Shown: positions 7,254 through 13,976 of the stretch, one piece after another
How positions within the stretch are numbered: position 1 is the stretch's first letter
Layout of the letters: the number at the start of each line of letters is the position of its first letter
NCBI GenBank assembly: GCA_946482545.1
Contig: CAMLRX010000131.1
Location: 1-13,976, forward strand
Direction of reading: 5' to 3'
From: an uncultured Flavihumibacter sp.
Lineage (GTDB): Bacteria > Bacteroidota > Bacteroidia > Chitinophagales > Chitinophagaceae
Length of the DNA stretch: 13,976 bases
Made by a program: the position numbers and the translations under genes
The notes under the pieces: generated by a model
Database searches by the model: none
The model's input: the letters and a program-made list of their open reading frames with translations, nothing else
What the model was told of the DNA's origin: nothing

Positions 7254-8183
7254 TCAGTTAAACGCGTTGCCCACAGCCTGGAGGTCAACGTTGTAATTTT
7301 CTTTGTAATACTCACGCACGATATTATAGCGTTGGCGGATTCTGCCATTGCTGTCTTTAGTGCTGTTCAGGATGCCTTTAAAACTGGCATCAGTATTTGG
7401 CGTACTGGTATTCAGTGTCTGTTCGCTGGTAGTCATCATGGCGAGCATATAGAATCCCCAGTCGAGGTCGGCGTTAGGAGAATTGTAGTAGGTATATATG
7501 ATACCTTGTCCATAAGCGACGGCCTGTGTGGAAATCGTAGCGTTGTAGTTGGCCACCGCAGCGAAACGGGTAGTAGCCGAAGCCATCCTTCTCAGGCCGA
7601 TACTTTGTCCGAAGATTAGGTTCAACTTTGCTCCTGCCGCTTTTACTTCCGCGGGTGTGAGGGCAGCGCCAGCCTGGTTGCCATGGTTCACGCAGATGTT
7701 GTCATAATTGAACCATGCCGCCACGGGCTTAGCGCCTTTCTCTATGGTAAGTGGGTTAAACGATACGTACCTGGTGAATACGGAATCTACTGAACGGCAC
7801 AACATGATTTTCACCGGCAGGAACTCCTTCAGAAAAGCATCTGAATAATATTTGAACCAGATGGTATCCAGCAGTTTCAGTTGAGAAGCCACGTAAGCGG
7901 GATCTGCCTTTGCGGCTTCATATCCGTTGCTCCAGACACCTGAGGCGTTTTGCGTACTGTTTCTCCAGCCGCCGGGTGTCCAGTAAGTATCCTTATCTGT
8001 AAACTCATACAACAGGTATTTGCCGTACTTTTCATAGAAGTTCACGATGGTCTGGTCATAGTCATTGTTACCTTGGGGCACCACATATCCATCTTTTCCT
8101 TCGGAAGGCTGTAGCGCGTCTTCTTTTTTGTAACAGGAAACCAGGAGGAACAGTGGCAGTATATAAAGAATAATCTTTTTCAT
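7254..8183 (-). CDS. SusD-linked lipoprotein, putative zinc-metallopeptidase family without an HExxH motif
   Basis: This 309-residue protein starts with a lipoprotein signal (MKKIILYILPLFLLVSC, lipidated C17), so it is probably anchored in the outer membrane facing outward. The overall pattern resembles the "putative zinc-binding metallopeptidase" lipoproteins often found after susD in Bacteroidota. Shared features are a FYEKYGKYLLYEF-like N-terminal block and a C-terminal block ending RYNIVREYYKENYNVDL. As I recall it, the family's zinc motif is of the form FHHEFAH. The corresponding stretch here (about residues 190-197) reads IFGQSIGL, and the usual ligand-bearing NEDFVE block is NADLDW at 237-242. 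No HExxH occurs anywhere in the protein. It is therefore likely an inactive relative acting as a surface binding protein for SusCD. It begins 18 bp after susD and ends 12 bp before the thioredoxin-like gene. Confidence 0.8.
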   Translation of the reverse strand: MKKIILYILPLFLLVSCYKKEDALQPSEGKDGYVVPQGNNDYDQTIVNFYEKYGKYLLYEFTDKDTYWTPGGWRNSTQNASGVWSNGYEAAKADPAYVASQLKLLDTIWFKYYSDAFLKEFLPVKIMLCRSVDSVFTRYVSFNPLTIEKGAKPVAAWFNYDNICVNHGNQAGAALTPAEVKAAGAKLNLIFGQSIGLRRMASATTRFAAVANYNATISTQAVAYGQGIIYTYYNSPNADLDWGFYMLAMMTTSEQTLNTSTPNTDASFKGILNSTKDSNGRIRQRYNIVREYYKENYNVDLQAVGNAFN

Positions 8184-8201
8184 TTTAGCTGAATTTGAAC
8201 A

Positions 8202-9740
8202 TTAACGGGGATTGGGTTGCAGCGCGTTGTTCGCTTCGATGGCGGGGTAAGGAATCGGCAATGCGTAGAGCAGACTTCCTGCAGGCAGTTCGTGTTCGGA
8301 AGACTGGATGTTTGCATCAATAAAAGTATGCTTCACCGGAACGCGCCAGCGACGGATATCGAACCAGCGGTGCCCATCTTCCAGACAAAGTTCTTTCCTC
8401 CTTTCATTTTGGCAGAAGGCCCAGAGTTCATCGCCATCTGTAATGGTTACCGGCTGGTAAGGTGTGTTCCGGGTATCGTACCGCGCTATGCGCAAAGTGT
8501 TCAGGTCTTCGAGCGCGTTGGTGAGCCCACCAGCAGACTGATCGCCAAGCGCGTTGAGCCTGATGATGGCCTCGGCCCTGTTGAGGTACATTTCAGCTAC
8601 ACGGATACCGCGGTCTCCGATTGTTGTAGTGTTCATCCCTATCTTTAAAGATTTGAGCGGATATTGAACACCGGAAACGGTATACTTCACGAAATAGGAA
8701 ACATAACGCAGATCTCCCTGGTTGGCAGTACCTGTTCCTTTATCGTATAAATTGGCCAGTTGGTTGGAAACCGTGAAGGGCGGGTGCAGGTTGGACACAT
8801 TCGCAACAGCCGGGAAATAAGCGTTAGCACCGGTGGGGTTCACACCATAACTCCAGATTACTTCCTGGCTCGCTGCCGGATCGTAGATGCCTGCAACGGA
8901 AAACACATTCGAGGCATTGAAGTAAGTGGAAAGCAATGTGAGAGAAGGCTTCAGGTCAATTACTGCGGTTGCATAGGCTGCTGCCTTTTTAAGGTCTTCG
9001 GCTGAACCTTTGTAAAGATAAAACCGGCTCAATACTGCTTTCGCCGTAACATGCCCTACCCTAAAGGTATTTGTTGGCGCATAATATGCTTCCAGCAGTT
9101 GTTCTGCCTGCAACAGGTCCTTCTCCACCTGAGCATACACATCCTGCACCGTATTGCGCGCCTTTCTTTCATCCGATACTTTTGAAGAAAGGATCAATGG
9201 CACGGCCAGGTTGGCCGCAGGGTTCCCACCCGGTTCATCATAAGGCCGGCCATAAATATTGGCCAGTTTAAAGTAATAATATCCGCGCAGGAAGAGCGCC
9301 TGCCCTTCAAGTGCTTTCTTTTCCGTTTCCGGACCATTCACCTTGTCTAAATAGTCCAGGATCAGGTTACACCCGTTAATCAGTTTGTAATAATTGACCC
9401 ATGAGTTCTGATCGGCAGACAATCCCGTTTCTGTTCTTTCAAACATATTCGGATCGAACCGGAAGAGGAAATAGCCGTTGTTCAGGAAACCAGTGAACGT
9501 CGCATTAATTTCTCCATTGGGCAGGCGGGGCACGCCATTGCACTGGATATCATCGGTAAGAAGATCAAGGTAAGTATCAAAAACATTCTGGTAAGGATAC
9601 GCAGTGCCAATAAGCAGCGCATACAAGTCAGCGGTAGTTGTTGGTCTGATCTCATCCTGGCTGGACTCCTCCAGGAATTTACTGCACGATGCAAGGAAGC
9701 AGGCGCAGCCGATTAAAAATAGAGAACAATATTTTTTCAT
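8202..9740 (-). CDS. susD: SusD/RagB-family outer-membrane nutrient-binding lipoprotein
   Basis: This 512-residue protein has a lipoprotein signal (MKKYCSLFLIGCACFLASC, C19) followed by SKFLEESSQDE, the usual start of mature SusD proteins. The N-terminal TPR-like half contains LFLRGYYYFKLANIYG and a YAQVEKDLLQAEQLL helix. The C-terminal SusD signature is at about residues 437-466 (NERRKELCLEDGHRWFDIRR), and the protein ends with LLYALPIPYPAIEANNALQP, the conserved tail of the family. SusD proteins sit on the cell surface as a lid over the SusC channel and bind the substrate. The gene starts 18 bp after the susC stop. The symbol denotes the family; the substrate is not implied to be starch. 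Confidence 0.97.
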   Translation of the reverse strand: MKKYCSLFLIGCACFLASCSKFLEESSQDEIRPTTTADLYALLIGTAYPYQNVFDTYLDLLTDDIQCNGVPRLPNGEINATFTGFLNNGYFLFRFDPNMFERTETGLSADQNSWVNYYKLINGCNLILDYLDKVNGPETEKKALEGQALFLRGYYYFKLANIYGRPYDEPGGNPAANLAVPLILSSKVSDERKARNTVQDVYAQVEKDLLQAEQLLEAYYAPTNTFRVGHVTAKAVLSRFYLYKGSAEDLKKAAAYATAVIDLKPSLTLLSTYFNASNVFSVAGIYDPAASQEVIWSYGVNPTGANAYFPAVANVSNLHPPFTVSNQLANLYDKGTGTANQGDLRYVSYFVKYTVSGVQYPLKSLKIGMNTTTIGDRGIRVAEMYLNRAEAIIRLNALGDQSAGGLTNALEDLNTLRIARYDTRNTPYQPVTITDGDELWAFCQNERRKELCLEDGHRWFDIRRWRVPVKHTFIDANIQSSEHELPAGSLLYALPIPYPAIEANNALQPNPR

Positions 9741-9758
9741 AACGTTGGTATAATATTT

Positions 9759-12700
9759 TTAGAAACTTGCATTGATTCTGAAAGAGAAGCTTCTTGTTCT
9801 GGGTTGAGCCCCTGTGGCTACTTCCGCGTCGCGTCCTTTAAAATCTTTGCTCACCCAGGCGAGCACATTGGAAGCGCTGACCCCTGCTGAAAGGTTCTTT
9901 GCGCGAAGCGCCGATACGATTTTGGCGGGCAGGTTGTAAGAAAGTGACATACTGTTCATTCTTAAAGTGGAAGCGTCTACCACTCTTGCCGTGCTGAAGT
10001 TGTACATCTGGTAAACATTGGAATAAGTCTTTCCATCGGGCAAAAGGAAATTTCCGGAACCTGTGGGCAGCCCGGGGAAAGTGGCGGTTGTATTGGTTGG
10101 TGTCCAGCGGTTGACCAATTCAGCGGAAAGGTTTTCGTACTCTGTAGGCAATCCGGCTGCCTGGTTATCGCCCACCACGTACACCGGCGTCAGGAATTTA
10201 TATCCGCCCAATTGCAGGTACAGTGAGGTGGCCACGCTGAACATCTTGTACCTGAAGCTTATCGAACTTCCTGCCGTTAGATCAGGATTCAATGTACCCA
10301 TGTATTGCATATAGGCGGATGGATCAGTCAGGGGGTCTCTCTTACTGTCTACGGTGAGGTCAATCTTAGGAGTTCCATTGGTTTGATCTATGCCATCGAA
10401 GCGGAAAGCCCAGAATCCTGAAACGGGGTATCCATCGAGGTAGTAACTTCCGTTGGAGGCTGTTCTGAAATTAGGATTCTGCGCTCCTGCCCTTTCAAGC
10501 TTGTTAAAGACTTTCGATGTATTGAAAGAAACGGTAAGCGTGTAATCTTTCTTTTGAACCGGGATAAAAGCCATCGACACTTCAAGTCCTTTATTGGAAA
10601 GTTCTCCTCCGTTCACGGGCATAGTGGTAACGCCATATTCGATGGGAACGTCAAGGCTGGTGATGATGTCTCTTCCTTTCTTCGTATAATACTCAACGGT
10701 ACCACTCACCCTGTTGTTCAGAAAACCGAAATCAAGTCCAAAGTTGGTGGTAGCCGTTTTTTCCCAGCGCAGGTCGCCATAAGGCAATGAACTTACTACC
10801 AGCCTTGGTTCTCCCGTCATGAGGTCGGTAGCCTGTGCGCCAACAGATGAATTGACCCTGGCGATGAGTTCCGGGCTCACATTGCTTACGATGTTCCGTT
10901 GGAAACCATAAGTTGCACGCAGACTAAATGCGGATAACCAGGCCAGGTTTTTCACGAAAGGCTCATACATCAGGTTGTACCGCAGCCCTAATGCATAAAC
11001 GGGGTTGAACTTTTCGCCGGTAAATTGTCCGAAACGGTTGGACGCATCAGAACGCACGCTGGCGTTTAATACATAACGGTTGTCGAAAGCATAATTCAAT
11101 GTACCGTAAAGTCCCATTGTATTGGTAACCCTGTCGGTATATACTTTTTTAGTGAGCAGCAAAGAATTTGGCGTAACGATGGAGCCAATTGTAGTAGAAA
11201 CAGGGAGGTCTACAAAACTTTTGCCGCGTTCAGGAAGGTACCCGTAATTGGTAGTGGCGAACCCGGTATAATGTACACTGTTGGCCTCCTGGCCCAGCAT
11301 GGCGGAAAAAGTATGTTTCAATGCGAAAACTTTAGAATAGCTGATGTTGTTGCGCCAGTTCCAGGATACCTTCTGGTTGTCGTCGGCGTTGTATTCTCCT
11401 CCGATGGGGAGTTTGCTACTACGGAAAGCCGCATCCGTGGGCCGTACTGTTCCATAGTCATACATCCTGATTTTAGCAATATACTCCGTACGTTCAGACG
11501 CATAAGTATACCCGTTGGTATTGGAGCTGCTGATGCTGAACATGGTGTTGAACCTGATGTTCCGGCTGATATCGTAGTTCAGGTTCAGGTTGGCGTTCAC
11601 GTTCATGGATTTGTTGGCGGAGCCGCTGTTTTCCAGTTCATTGATCGCGTTAAAGAGGAATCCGCTCCGCAATTTATAATACGACAGGGCGTCGGTGGAG
11701 TCATAAGCAGGAATGGCCCTGTTCACCTCGGAGGCATACTTGTAAGGCTCCATTTTGAAGAAACCATTTGTTTCAGCCTGGTTACCGGAAACCCGGATCG
11801 ACGCATTGATTTTACGACCCAGTCTTGTATTCAATCCGACGTTTGCCGTGAAAGTCCGCTGATCGTTGCCCTTTGCCGTACCGTTATTGGTTGAATAACC
11901 GAAAGAGGAATAATACCTGGTGCTGGCATTACCACCTGATAGATTAAGATTATGGTTCACACTTACAGGCGTTCTGAAGAGTATATCGAACCAGTCTACA
12001 TTGTTTACCTCAAGTTGCTTCACCCTGGCATTGAATTGATCATAAGTGGCCCTTCCGAAAAGATAATCGTCGAGCGCACCGGCATAACCAATATTATTGG
12101 CACTGGTGGTTGAGGTAAGTCCTCTTTCAAAAACTTCTCTGGAAACGGCGACCCTTTGTTTGGAATTCATTTTTTCCAGCCGGTCGTAGGTTACCCTTTC
12201 TCCGATGTTCACCGTATTGGAATAACTCACTACCGGGGGACCTTCTTTTCCCTTTTTGGTATTGATAACGATCACGCCGTTGCCTGCACGCACGCCATAG
12301 ATAGCTGTGGCCGAAGCGTCTTTCAATACCGTGATGTCTTCAATATCATTCGGGTTGAGCCAGGCGATGGCGTTGCCTACGAAATTGCGTACGAAATCGA
12401 AGTTATCGGGGCTGATGTTACCCAAACCATCGAGTGTACTGGCTTTAAAGGGAAGCGGATCTTCCTGGATCATACCGTCCACAACCCAAATGGGGTCCTG
12501 TGATCCTGTAAGGGTTGACACACCACGCACGATGGTACGCTGGCGGGTGCCCACCATGCCGTTATTGTTCAGTACCACCACACCTGGCAGACGCCCTTGT
12601 AAAGCCTGTTCTATGGTATTCACGCCGTTGAAGGCCAGTTCGGAAGCCTTAATGGTACTTACCGAACCCGCGACGTTCGTTTTTTTGATTTGCTGGTAAC

Positions 12701-13346
12701 CGGTACTCACGGTTACAGTGGCCTCCATTTCATTCACTTTCACCGTTAATACGATGGAAAGGTAGGCTCCGTTTTTAACGGTAACTTCTTTGGCTTCATG
12801 CCCTACAGCCGACACCACCAATACCGTTCCCGGTTCAATATCTTTAAATTCAAACTCACCATTTTTGTCGGTGGTTTTTCCTTTGGTGGAGCCTTTAATG
12901 AGCAGGGTAACGCCTTCCAGCGGCTCACCCTTGTCGTTGCGAACGATCCCTTTCACTTCCACGGGTGGAAGCACTTCTGGCAATCCCGCGCCGGTCTTTC
13001 TTTTCACCACTACCGTTTTACCGATGACCGTATAAGTAAGCGGTTGTTCGCGGAAACATATTTCCAGCGCGTCTTCAAGGGTCACCCCTTTCAGATCGGC
13101 AAAAACAGGTTCCGCCGATTGAAGCAATGCTTCATCGTAAAAGAATACGTATCCCGTTTGTTTCTGGATGGTTTTGAACACCGTTCCCATAGATGTTCCG
13201 TTCGCTTTAAGCGATACTTTCTGGCTGAAGCCGCGGGCGCTTACCGAGAGGCAGCAGGCGAGCAGCAGGAAACAGGTCAGTCTCATAATCAGCAGTAGTT
13301 TAGACACCCTTCTTCCTGAAAGAAGGGATAAATCTTTGAAAAGCAT
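9759..13346 (-). CDS. susC: SusC/RagA-family TonB-dependent outer-membrane transporter
   Basis: From ATG 13346 the protein is 1195 residues long. A basic stretch precedes the hydrophobic signal MRLTCFLLLACCLSVSA. A secretin/TonB short N-terminal (STN) domain spans about residues 41-115 and a carboxypeptidase-regulatory-like domain about 128-206 (VKGIVRNDKGEPLEGVTLLI). The plug follows at about 212-370, with the SusC signatures PIWVVDGM and DIEDITVLKDASATAIYG. A long beta-barrel ends in RTRSFSFRINASF, with a terminal aromatic residue as in outer-membrane barrels. It imports the substrate held by SusD using TonB energy. The STN domain indicates signalling to FecR. The frame extends upstream to GTG 13430, but that start would lie within a stem-loop and would place 48 extra residues before the hydrophobic core. 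ATG 13286 is another alternative. The ATG 13346 start follows the fecR stop by 123 bp. Confidence 0.95.
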   Translation of the reverse strand: MLFKDLSLLSGRRVSKLLLIMRLTCFLLLACCLSVSARGFSQKVSLKANGTSMGTVFKTIQKQTGYVFFYDEALLQSAEPVFADLKGVTLEDALEICFREQPLTYTVIGKTVVVKRKTGAGLPEVLPPVEVKGIVRNDKGEPLEGVTLLIKGSTKGKTTDKNGEFEFKDIEPGTVLVVSAVGHEAKEVTVKNGAYLSIVLTVKVNEMEATVTVSTGYQQIKKTNVAGSVSTIKASELAFNGVNTIEQALQGRLPGVVVLNNNGMVGTRQRTIVRGVSTLTGSQDPIWVVDGMIQEDPLPFKASTLDGLGNISPDNFDFVRNFVGNAIAWLNPNDIEDITVLKDASATAIYGVRAGNGVIVINTKKGKEGPPVVSYSNTVNIGERVTYDRLEKMNSKQRVAVSREVFERGLTSTTSANNIGYAGALDDYLFGRATYDQFNARVKQLEVNNVDWFDILFRTPVSVNHNLNLSGGNASTRYYSSFGYSTNNGTAKGNDQRTFTANVGLNTRLGRKINASIRVSGNQAETNGFFKMEPYKYASEVNRAIPAYDSTDALSYYKLRSGFLFNAINELENSGSANKSMNVNANLNLNYDISRNIRFNTMFSISSSNTNGYTYASERTEYIAKIRMYDYGTVRPTDAAFRSSKLPIGGEYNADDNQKVSWNWRNNISYSKVFALKHTFSAMLGQEANSVHYTGFATTNYGYLPERGKSFVDLPVSTTIGSIVTPNSLLLTKKVYTDRVTNTMGLYGTLNYAFDNRYVLNASVRSDASNRFGQFTGEKFNPVYALGLRYNLMYEPFVKNLAWLSAFSLRATYGFQRNIVSNVSPELIARVNSSVGAQATDLMTGEPRLVVSSLPYGDLRWEKTATTNFGLDFGFLNNRVSGTVEYYTKKGRDIITSLDVPIEYGVTTMPVNGGELSNKGLEVSMAFIPVQKKDYTLTVSFNTSKVFNKLERAGAQNPNFRTASNGSYYLDGYPVSGFWAFRFDGIDQTNGTPKIDLTVDSKRDPLTDPSAYMQYMGTLNPDLTAGSSISFRYKMFSVATSLYLQLGGYKFLTPVYVVGDNQAAGLPTEYENLSAELVNRWTPTNTTATFPGLPTGSGNFLLPDGKTYSNVYQMYNFSTARVVDASTLRMNSMSLSYNLPAKIVSALRAKNLSAGVSASNVLAWVSKDFKGRDAEVATGAQPRTRSFSFRINASF

Positions 13347-13411
13347 AAATTTGTTCTGGTTTTGGTTGAAAAAGCAGTGACAGGTCATTGCGCACGATGC
13401 CAGACCATACT

Positions 13412-13437
13412 CCGGGGTGTGTGTCCGCACATCCCGG
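13412..13437. promoter_or_regulatory. Stem-loop in the fecR-susC intergenic region
   Basis: CCGGGGTGTG (13412-13421) faces CACATCCCGG (13428-13437) around the six-base loop TGTCCG. Nine of ten positions are Watson-Crick pairs; the tenth is G-T on the plus strand and A-C in the operon-sense RNA. The structure lies 32 bases past the fecR stop and 65 bases before the preferred susC start. No T-run follows on the operon strand, so it looks more like an RNA processing, stability or attenuation element than a plain terminator. Confidence 0.5.
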
Positions 13438-13469
13438 TTCTGTTTCGTGCCGCGGGTGTTGTTGGTTTT

Positions 13470-13976
13470 TTATTTACTGAGGTACAATGTCCGCCCCTCC
13501 AAGCGGCATTTTATTTTAGTTTCTTCCAGTATCCGCATCACCTGCTGCAGGTCGGCATCCCTGGCTATACCGCCACCGAAGCGCCTTCCAGCGAGTGCAG
13601 GATCAAAATGTATGGTGATATCGTACCAGCGCGCAAGTTCGTTCGCCAATTCAGCGATACTTTGGTGGGTGAAGGCGAAGTACCCATTCTTCCAGGCCAC
13701 CACATCTTCCACCTCTACCGGCATCTTCACCATTCGGTTGCCTGCAATCCCCTGTTCTCCCAGCTCCAGCAATACCGATGATTCGCCTGCACTGAAACGC
13801 ACGCTTCCTTCCAGCAAAGTCACTTTTACGGGTCCATTGTCGGTATAACTGTTTACATTGAAATGTGTACCCAACACCGTTGTAATGGTGTTACCGGCCA
13901 CAACGGAGAAAGGCCTGGAAACATCTTTCGCTACTTCGAGGTAAGCTTCCCCGTTTACTTCCACCTGGCGACCGCC
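13470..13976 (-). CDS. FecR-family anti-sigma factor, partial (N-terminus beyond the window)
   Basis: The frame is open to the right edge and gives the last 168 residues. The visible part starts GGRQVEVNGEAYLEVAKD and continues with PFSVVAG and TVLGTHFNVNSY, the hallmark FecR-domain strands. The C-terminal 70 or so residues (WKNGYFAFTHQSIAELANEL ... IHFDPALAGRRFGG) match the DUF4974 domain that normally closes Bacteroidota FecR proteins. These are inner-membrane anti-sigma factors whose periplasmic part receives a signal from the STN domain of the partner SusC and releases an ECF sigma factor. The membrane segment and cytoplasmic sigma-binding part are outside the window, and the cognate sigma gene is expected just upstream of it. 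GTG 13964 is an internal valine within the FecR strand GRQVEVNGEAY and not a start. Confidence 0.95.
   Translation of the reverse strand, partial: GGRQVEVNGEAYLEVAKDVSRPFSVVAGNTITTVLGTHFNVNSYTDNGPVKVTLLEGSVRFSAGESSVLLELGEQGIAGNRMVKMPVEVEDVVAWKNGYFAFTHQSIAELANELARWYDITIHFDPALAGRRFGGGIARDADLQQVMRILEETKIKCRLEGRTLYLSK

Noticed and set aside
11271..11894. Plus-strand open frame of 207 codons
   Set aside because: It is antisense to the SusC beta-barrel and is explained as a shadow of that long coding frame.
13347..13430. Upstream GTG start extending SusC by 28 residues
   Set aside because: It would begin inside a stem-loop, and the added residues do not resemble a leader. ATG 13346 gives a plausible N-terminus before the signal sequence.
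605..13976. Treating the sigma gene at 605 and the fecR at the right edge as one standard sigma-FecR module
   Set aside because: They are more than 12 kb apart on opposite strands, whereas such modules are normally adjacent. The cognate sigma gene of fecR is more likely just outside the window.

Overview
The window looks like chromosomal DNA of a Bacteroidota bacterium, probably of the Chitinophagaceae type. The signs are a SusC/SusD outer-membrane pair with an upstream FecR-like anti-sigma factor, an ECF sigma factor of the Bacteroidetes-expansion kind, almost no Shine-Dalgarno sequences, and TAnnTTTG-type -7 promoter motifs. This placement is inferred from family content and was not confirmed by any search.

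Left end (1-1219): a truncated LacI-family regulator on the minus strand (1-518, C-terminus outside the window) is divergent from an ECF sigma factor on the plus strand (605-1219). The short gap between them holds a TAnnTTTG motif in front of each start codon and a perfect 13-bp palindrome overlapping the one in front of the LacI gene. From 1220 to 1536 no gene is visible. That stretch holds degenerate copies of a short palindromic repeat, two small tandem duplications and a GC-rich stem-loop.

Main block (1537-13976): one minus-strand gene train that reads from the right edge leftwards. It is fecR (partial), susC, susD, a SusD-linked lipoprotein of the putative zinc-metallopeptidase type, a secreted thioredoxin-like protein, a secreted S9 serine peptidase, and a large secreted metzincin-like zinc metalloprotease (DUF5118/DUF5117/DUF4953 type). 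From susC onward the gaps are 18, 18, 12, -1 (TGATG overlap) and 24 bp, so these genes are very probably one transcript. The fecR-susC gap is 124 bp and contains a strong stem-loop.

Inferred biology: the SusC/SusD pair would capture and import an oligomer across the outer membrane. Because the accessory enzymes are peptidases and a thiol-disulfide protein, with no glycoside hydrolase, the likely cargo is peptide, protein or glycopeptide. FecR, together with an ECF sigma factor expected just beyond the right edge, would sense the cargo. The most unusual feature is that the SusD-adjacent metallopeptidase-like lipoprotein seems to have lost its HExxH zinc site and third ligand, which suggests it has become a binding protein. 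The ECF sigma gene at the left end has no FecR beside it, points toward the operon end and is paired with a LacI regulator.
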